Made by a program: the position numbers and the translations under genes. Below are positions 19,501 through 26,013 of a stretch of DNA of 26,013 nt, piece by piece. The notes below the pieces were generated by a model that worked only from the letters and a program-made list of their open reading frames with translations, was not told where the DNA came from and did not search any database. The first letter of the stretch is position 1. The number at the start of each line of letters is the position of its first letter. The DNA comes from Acanthaster planci (Eukaryota > Echinodermata > Asteroidea > Valvatida > Acanthasteridae): contig NW_019091743.1 in the NCBI RefSeq assembly GCF_001949145.1, forward strand, positions 91,454-117,466, in the 5' to 3' direction.

Positions 19501-21620
19501 CAAGGCAAAAGTTAGAATCTGGTTAAATATATCGCAAAACATAGTTTACAAATATACAGTTATATTACAGTTGAATCAAGGTTAAATACTACAGCCAGAT
19601 CTCTGTATGAAAGATTAGAAAATGTGAAAAGGAAATTATCTGCCTTTTTGAACAATGAAAAGTTTTCCAAATCTTATTCCAAGCCACCAACCCAAGTTAA
19701 AACATTCATTATGCCAGCTTTATACTTATCAAACCACATTCCAGACACAAAGAAATATACATGTATCACTGAATTTTTGAGACAACGAAAGTCGAATTTC
19801 TAAATTTTTTGCCAGCCTCCACAAGTGTTTGATACACTTTTTACCACTTACAGACAGCATTATTCACAGCATTGAGTCGAATGCACAATTTTATTTTGGG
19901 TTGAATGTACTGGTTTTTAAAAATAACACGATACCACAACCACAGTCCTTTACAAGCTGGACTTTACAAATGCTGACCCAGGTGGTCATTGGATTTGTAA
20001 GCCATTTGTACTGCATCACCCTGTTCTGAACTCTCAAACAATGTCACCAAGTGATATTTACAACAGCGGTAGCTAACCATGGCACAGACTCTTGAGGACT
20101 CCACAGACATTTAACCTCCAGGGAGTAGTTTCAGCTTGCTTGATGTACAAAGACGGTAGGAATTGCTCGAGTGTGGGGAGGAGTGACAGCATCCAATAGA
20201 CATGACACTCACAAGAATACATGCTTAGATATCACCTGCATTTTAGGCCAAGAAAATCCCTGCAGGTTAATACACATACTGGTTCTGTGGTTATTACACT
20301 GATTTTGTTGGGACCGAAAATGTGTGGACAGAGAAATGTCCCAAAAAACTGTCTTAGTTTGTCCTACAAAAGAAATTGTCCCCTTAACGACGTGAAGACC
20401 TGCCCATACCCTCTGAGGTGAAGTGGTAAAACCAAAAGTGCTTTATCTGTCTCAAAAACAGGGTTTTTACTAAGGGAGTAAATAAATGCTTGGCTGGTCT
20501 TAAATGTGTGTTTGCAAGAGAATGGACAAGACTAATGCCTGAGCTGCAGGCAAGGGAATTATGAGAGTTCAGTCTCCAAGCACATATCTATTCCCATTCA
20601 CAAATACCTTTTTTCGTCAGATAATCAAAAGAAGTCCATATATGACATATTTCCAATGAGTTTTGTTACATAACTTTTACTTTTATTTTCCTGAACACAC
20701 CATTGATTTTATGGTATATGCCTTGTGCAAGTTGTCCAAAAGAAAGTCAAAGAATTGGCAAGTGCGTGGCATGTCACATGCACACAGAAACTTGGCCAAT
20801 AAGAACCGATTCAACTGACTCATATCCAGGTGCTAGCGTGTGATTTATGTATTATTACTTCTCAGTGGGCATTATAAAATGTTACATGGTCAACAAATTG
20901 AAGATGCACGTTGGTGAAAAGGGATACTGAAGTATATATGAATGAAAGATAACTACAGCAAATGTCCTTACGCAGCAAGTAATGAAAAATTACAGGAGCT
21001 ACATGTACATGAGACAAGACGTAACCTCAATCCTCGGTATGTAATCCTTGTCATGTGACTCAAATTGGCCTTTCATATATGCTGCAGTATGCGGGCAGCT
21101 TTTTTTTTTAATTCTTAATTACATGTAGGTCAGGGCATCTGCAATCACCTACATGAACATGTCATTGCTTCTCTAAATTCTTTTTTTTGGGGGGGGAGGG
21201 TTGTTGTCAGTTGCATTGTTGCCCTCCAGGAACATGTCTACTTGATTATCAAGCTTTCAAGCAAATGCTCAACTTGAAAATAAATTTCTTCACTGCAGTC
21301 ATATGATTATTATAAAGTACAATTCAAGAATGTCCAACCTTACCCAGGGACTGTAAAGGAAACTAAGCAGAACCACTAGTATTAATTGAGATTGCATTTT
21401 CCAAATTAACTTCTAAAGAACACATTACAGCGAAGTCATGAGACTTTGAGCTGTGTGATGTTGCTCATATGTCACATGATTTGTACAGCCCGGCACTCGG
21501 CACTAGGTTCATCTCTATATCATCAGAACTGCCCAAATAATTGTCCATGTCAAAGGTAGGTTAGTGTTGTTTGGCCCAAATCATCAAGAGACCTCCGGCT
21601 GTCCTTGTGACCCCAAGAGC
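16531..21620. other. Long stretch without coding sequence
   Basis: AT-rich sequence between two convergent genes. No open frame has splice context or a recognisable motif; the longest, such as plus-strand 17111-17314 and 18101-18328, look like chance. The right part is probably the 3' UTR of the minus-strand RhoGEF: a minus-strand AATAAA (TTTATT at 20682-20687) would give a 3' UTR of about 0.9 kb, but several such hexamers lie further left. A T8G8 run occurs near 21181-21196. Confidence 0.5.
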
Positions 21621-21790
21621 TTACTTTCTCACATTTTTGGCCGTCCGGAGGTGCTGGTCGCATAGAGAAAGCAGTCGGTGTCGCTGCTTGAGGTTGCGTG
21701 CCAGCACATGGTCATTGACTACCTCTTGTGTGTAACTTGCAGGGAACCAGCCCTTTGCATGGTCACTGACACGCGTGCCATAATACCAAC
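21621..21790 (-). CDS. RhoGEF last coding exon, second half of SH3 and tail
   Basis: After the acceptor TGCCTTTCAG|GT the exon completes Gly. It reads WYYGTRVSDHAKGWFPAS, then YTQEVVNDHVLARNLKQRHR and a short basic tail ending at TAA (21623-21621). KGWFP is the SH3 ligand-groove segment. ARNLKQRHRLL is a conserved ephexin extension beyond the SH3. The stop overlaps a donor-like AAA|GTAAGC, so an alternative longer C-terminus through another exon is possible. Confidence 0.85.
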
Positions 21791-24700
21791 CTGAAAGGCA
21801 AAAAGAAAATCAGATGTGTTGGCCAGGCTGAACAGAAAAAGTTAAAGATCACCATGAAAGCGTGTTGGACGATTATACTGGAAAGAGGATGCTTTCAGAG
21901 CATATTATGCAAAGTAAATGTAGAAAGTGTCCTTATAACTAGACCCAACAAAATAAAGCAGTACATTTGTTTTCCTTATGAACTTGAAAGGACATTGAAA
22001 CTCATCACTTGGAGATATCCCTTTATATGTCATCCTAAAAAGCAACCACTATGTTTGGGTAAATAGCGGTATACAATGAATGGAACAAATCATTTCATTT
22101 GCTATTCTTTGAGACAAAGCCACATGGAATGGCACATTTCATCTGTGACAAAACAAAATCATTCTTTAAACTACACGAATGCCACAGAATGCCTAGATAA
22201 ATCCTGAAAACAATCTTTGCATCACCTGAATAAATTCTGAAAAACTCCTATCTTGAATAAATTCATGTGTCACATAGGCGCCCAGAAGTTTCTTACGACT
22301 GTGAAACAGTCTGCTTTGTTTACTGTAGAACGGAACTTTTGTTCTTGTGATGCAGCCATGTCATGCACTGGGATGAATAAGTAAGTGACATGATCAACGA
22401 TCTCATCAATCGGACAGGGATTTATTGAGGCACTGTCTTACTCCAATTGATTTCATTTAGCCGCATTTATTTCAATGCGTGTAGCTCAAAAGTAGCTCTG
22501 ACAACGTTGAGCAATACATTTACAGTAAACAACAAAATTATTCATACCCCTTATAAATTTTAATTTTTTGTGTGTTTTTCTAAAGAATGAAAGGTGGGCA
22601 CATAATATTTGGGGCATAATTAAATACTTTTAGCTGTCAGGTATAAATGACTTAAGGCTTTGGTTTCACCGCATTTGCATAACAAAGAGATTACTACATT
22701 AATTAAATTCTGACATGCTCAGAATTATTCATGCCCTTCTGCATGTCATGGTATTTGGCCACATTCCTCCGAAATGCATATGCTCCAGACATTCCTAAGA
22801 TTCTGCATGTTGTTTTTAATATATGCAACAATGCATATTTCCTCTATAGGAATATGTTAAAAATTTTATCTATTTCAATTGATTTGTGGACTGTCATTGT
22901 CAATACTATGCTTCTAGAGTGCAATCGTGGAGTCTTCCTCAGTTGTTGAGAACATGGCGAAAACTACAGAACTCAGTGAGGATCCCAGCATGAGTGTTGT
23001 GAATGCCAACAAAGATGGGAAAGGCTCTAAAGCCATTTCCAAGCTCTTAAGAGTACAAATTTCCACTGTACGGTGCATCGTCAAGATGCACAAGAAGTTC
23101 AATACTGTGAGAAACATCGGCAAGCATGGACGGAAGCCAAAGGTGTCTCCTCATCTGGTTAGGAAAGTGTGCCGAGAAGCTCTTTCGAACCCAAGGATCA
23201 CAACAATTAAGGCACTTCAGGACAACTTGGTGAGATGGGCACCAAGGTTTCAGCGCAGACAATCCGCTGCGCACTGCACAAAGAAGGGCTACATAGGCGT
23301 CGTCCAAGAAAGACCCCTCTCCTCACTCACAGGCATCGAAAAGCTCGACACACATTTGCCAGAGGGCACTGAGGCAAGGATCAATGTTTCTGGTCATCAG
23401 TCCTATGGTCAGACGAGATGGAAATGGAGCTGTTTCTCCTGAAAAAGGCTGTTTCCTTCGTTTGACGCAAGAAAGGTGAAACATTCAACCCAAAGACCAC
23501 TGTGTCGACCGTGAAGTTCGGAGATGGGAGCATTATGCTGTGGGGTTGTTTCTCTAGAAGTGGGCCTGGCAATCTCGTAAAAGTAGAAGGAATTATGAAG
23601 AAGGTGCAGTACATCAAGATTCTGCAGTAAAATCTTCATCTTGGCCCCAACTAGACATACCAACAGGACAATGATAGTAAACATACGGCAATGGCAGTCA
23701 AGAAATGGTTCCACGATAACAGCGTAGATGTGCTACCATGATCAAGCCAAAGCCCACGCCTGAATCCCATCCAGAACCTGTGGAAAACCCTAAAGACCAA
23801 GGTGCATGTCCGCAGGCTCTCCAACCTGAAAGAGCTAGAGGTCTTCCCGAAGGAAGAGTGGGCCAAGATTCCCCTGGAGCTGTGCCATACACTCGTAAAC
23901 AGCTACACAAACCGCCTCGACGCTGTAATCAAGAACGAGGGCTTTTCAATTGACTATTAACTGTGATATTAACTCTTATTGATAAAGAGCATGAATAATT
24001 CTGAGCATGTCAGAATTTAATTAATGTAGTAATCTCTTTGTTATGCAAATGAGGTGAAACCAAAGCCTTTAGTCATTTATACCTGACTGCTAAAAGTATT
24101 TAATTATGCCCCAAATATTATGTGCCCACCTTTCATTCTTTCCAGAAACACACAAAAAATTAAAATTTATAAGGGGTATGAATAATTTTGTTGTTAACTG
24201 TAGATGCAAGTGACATGAACCTCTATTTGCTTAAGCTGCATGTATACAGAAACCTGGAAGATTTACTGCCAAAACTGACCATTTCTCATAGCAAAACTAG
24301 AACGGTGATGATGATTCACATGAATCTAAAATTCTCTACTGCAAAACAGCTCATGTCAAGACACATCCATGCAAATTACAAATACATGTACTGCTACCAA
24401 ATCAAAAGGAACTCCCAAGTACAAGCTTTGACAAAGTATTACTAACATTAAAAGAAACATGAGTTGATACAATATGACTACATTTGGGATATAAAATTAA
24501 TCACATTTTAAAGGTATTAACATCTTGTCCCAGCCCCCACCCCACCATACCATCCATCTCCTACTCCACTCCCTTCCCATCATCCAATCCATACCCTACT
24601 CCACCCCCTTCCCATCATCCAATCCATACCCTACTCCACCCCCTTCCCATCATCCAATCCATACCCTACTCCACCCCCTTCCGTAGTAGGTTAGGTAACC

Positions 24701-25970
24701 CTACTCCACCCCCTTCCCATCATCCAATCCTTACCCTACTCATCCCCCATAACCCATCATCCAATCCATACCCTACTCCACCCCCTTCCCATCATCCAAT
24801 CCATACCCTACTCCACTCCCTTCCCATCATCTCAATCTGTTTCTTACCCCATTTCTTACATGTCTGCATGCACAGACTTGTAAATATGTGCATACAGTGC
24901 AGGAGTGTACATACATATTTGCAAGACGACTAAAAACTTCAACATTTGGAGTTCAATTCTTCATCAAAGATGTAAACACTTAAAAGTAATAATCGCACTT
25001 AAGGTTCTGATACCGACAAACTCCAGATTGAAACAAACAAGCATAATTAACCATACGCTGCCAGGGAGCCCAGTTTCGGGCAAGTAGGATTTATACGCGA
25101 AACTTGGGAGCACGAAACCGGACAAAAAAGCTCTCCTTGTAACAAAAGACCATACTCGGAACAAAAGACCTAGCTGCTGGGAATCGCTATCATTTTTTTT
25201 AGTTGCCAACAGCGGAGAAAACCCCAGTCCTTTTTTTGAGAGATTATACCACTGTGGCATTCGGCACAAGCGGATTACTACCAGGGACAAAAGCACTCCA
25301 GCAATGAGCAAAACAATACTGCTGCATGCTAATCTGGCCCTTAATGAAGACGGCAGTAACACACTGTGCCAGTTTTGGGAACAAAAGAAAGTTAAGTAAC
25401 ACCGCACAATCTGGGCTCTTTTTACAAGAGGGCAGGCCTGGCTGAAATACTCCGGCATCCATAGATGTTGTCTGTCAGATTAGTCACCAGACAGCTATTC
25501 ATGTGGGTGTAAATGTTCAGTAAATGAAGCTATGACTTTTGAAGAATTTTGAATGTGGAAAATCTTGAAAATCTCCCGGTTCTATGTCATGCAACTTCAA
25601 ATTCCACCCGGCAGCAACTGGTTAACATATACATGTACCATAACCCATAACCCCACATGCAAAATCTTAACATTAGGCAGACAGCTGGATGGATGCCCTG
25701 CCCAACAAACAGACAGAAATATGTATTATATACATGTAGGCTCACATTTGCTTTGCAGCTCTGCAAAAAGAGCAAGGGCTTGAGGAGTTGAAGTACCCAG
25801 AAGAGTTTATTAAATAACAAGTCCCAAATGGCAAACGTGATAATTGTGGCTAACAAAGGTGAGGTTACCTTCAATCTTCTTGTCTATGTCAACTCTATCA
25901 TAGAGGTCAAGGGTCAACTCATCCCTGTCCTGGGCCTCATAGGGCTGTTTGCACATAACTTGGGGGCAAT
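21621..25970 (-). CDS. Ephexin-family RhoGEF, C-terminal SH3 part (partial gene)
   Basis: Two minus-strand exons (25970-25869, then 21790-21621) join in phase to encode one SH3 domain and a short tail ending in TAA. Ephexins (NGEF, ARHGEF5, 15, 16, 19, 26) carry DH, PH and a C-terminal SH3 and activate Rho GTPases in Eph-receptor and adhesion signalling. Visible SH3 hallmarks are ALYDY-like PYEAQDRDELTLDLYDRVDI, then the intron, G-WYYG (binding-groove Trp), KGWFP, and the family's post-SH3 ARNLKQRHRLL. The DH and PH exons must lie beyond position 26013. Which paralogue it represents cannot be told from this piece; an invertebrate may have a single ancestor of the group. The gene is convergent with the FAAP20-like gene. 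Confidence 0.85.
22523..24200 (+). mobile_element. Tc1-type DNA transposon with IR/DR ends
   Basis: The element runs CAGT...ACTG, 1678 bp, flanked by TA on both sides (22521-22522 and 24201-24202). That is the target duplication of Tc1/mariner. The 212-bp terminal inverted repeats (22523-22734 and 23989-24200) are very similar. Each TIR carries two direct copies of AATTATTCATRCCC: left 22536-22549 and 22723-22736; right, inverted, 24187-24174 and 24000-23987. Both pairs are 187 bp apart. This IR/DR layout is that of Sleeping Beauty-like elements. It sits in the intron that splits the RhoGEF SH3 domain, in the opposite orientation to that gene. Confidence 0.95.
22954..23960 (+). pseudogene. 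Tc1-like transposase pseudogene (DD34E, inactivated)
   Basis: It starts at ATG 22954 with MAKTTELSED and paired helix-turn-helix sequence (KGSKAISKLL..STVR; GRKPKVSP). A one-base loss near 23231 shifts the frame; the rest, to the TAA at 23958, is in the second frame with stops at 23370, 23463, 23628, 23652 and 23739. Catalytic blocks are visible: VLWSDE (Asp at 23412-23414) and QQDNDSKHTA (Asp at 23667-23669). Then, exactly 34 codons later in PRLNPIQNLW, Gln (CAG, 23772-23774) stands where the catalytic Glu belongs. The intact length would be near 335 residues, usual for Tc1 elements. The transposase cannot be active. Confidence 0.9.
24540..24835. repeat. 35-bp pyrimidine-rich minisatellite, about 8 copies
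   Basis: Units marked by CATCATCCAATCC start at 24578, 24613, 24648, 24718, 24755, 24790 and 24825 (period 35, once 37), with CCCTACTCCACCCCCTTCC between. The copy expected at 24683 is diverged and contains GTAGTAGGTTAGGTAACC. A degenerate copy precedes the first. The long plus-strand open frame here (24484-24933) is only the translated repeat, not a gene. Confidence 0.95.
24836..25868. other. Intron remainder, nothing recognised
   Basis: This is part of the 4.1-kb intron of the minus-strand RhoGEF. It holds a 164-codon minus-strand open frame (25458-24964) with hydrophobic stretches but no ATG context, motifs or splice support. There are also a few TACATGTA motifs (25628-25637, 25731-25738). 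Confidence 0.5.
25869..25970 (-). CDS. RhoGEF exon, first half of SH3 domain
   Basis: On the minus strand, the acceptor TAAATTTCAG|AT and donor GAAG|GTAACC bound 102 nt. It reads CPQVMCKQPYEAQDRDEL and TLDLYDRVDIDKKIE. The CPQVxC start and the DELTLxxxD block are typical of ephexin SH3 domains. It ends with the first base of a Gly codon that the next exon completes. Confidence 0.85.
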
Positions 25971-26013
25971 CTGAAATTTAAATAATATGTGGGAGACAAG
26001 AAGGGAAAGTTAA

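Noticed and set aside
24484-24933. 149-codon plus-strand open frame, Pro/Ser/His-rich
   Set aside because: It is a translation of the 35-bp pyrimidine-rich minisatellite in an intron of the opposite-strand gene.
24964-25458. 164-codon minus-strand open frame with hydrophobic stretches
   Set aside because: No motif, no codon or splice support, and it lies inside the RhoGEF intron; likely chance.

Overview
This is a AT-rich animal genomic window. Its genes are split by introns with GT/AG boundaries. It is littered with the palindromic motif TACATGTA (often TACATGTACATGTA or CCGGTACATGTAC), minisatellites, a Tc1-type DNA transposon and a DIRS-type retrotransposon remnant. This texture, plus the two recognisable genes, suggests an invertebrate deuterostome (echinoderm, hemichordate or lancelet). 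I cannot fix the species from sequence alone. The single N at 11394 suggests a draft assembly.

Layout. 1-900: a short tandem repeat and a TATA-like sequence. 893-1067: a MITE-like inverted-repeat element, followed by a weak candidate exon (1064-1236). 1240-9600: mostly non-coding DNA with a hairpin (3802-3860), a 33-bp minisatellite (5275-5404), a tRNA-like SINE on the minus strand (about 5720-5845), a decayed GC-richer block (6540-7425), a satellite-like array of 96-127-bp units (7535-8190) and one orphan candidate exon (8281-8410). 9625-11310: the RNase H and tyrosine-recombinase end of a dead DIRS-like retrotransposon.

11588-16240 (+): a five-exon gene that I read as a homologue of FAAP20, the ubiquitin-binding subunit of the Fanconi anemia core complex. 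All splice phases agree. The C-terminal UBZ zinc finger, split by an intron, has exactly the human spacing through to the terminal Trp. A linker of more than 600 residues, absent from the 180-residue human protein, separates the FANCA-binding-like N-terminus from the zinc finger. An in-frame TAG lies just before the zinc finger. It is removed if a 90-nt intron is spliced, so intron retention would yield a protein without the finger.

16531-21620: no coding sequence seen; intergenic and/or 3' UTR. 21621-25970 (-): the two exons of an SH3 domain at the C-terminus of an ephexin-family RhoGEF. The gene is convergent with the FAAP20-like gene and its start lies beyond the right edge. Its 4.1-kb intron holds a complete-ended but dead Tc1 element (22523-24200, with IR/DR ends) and a 35-bp minisatellite (24540-24835). 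From memory, human FAAP20 and the ephexin ARHGEF16 both lie in 1p36.3, so this pair may be an old linkage.
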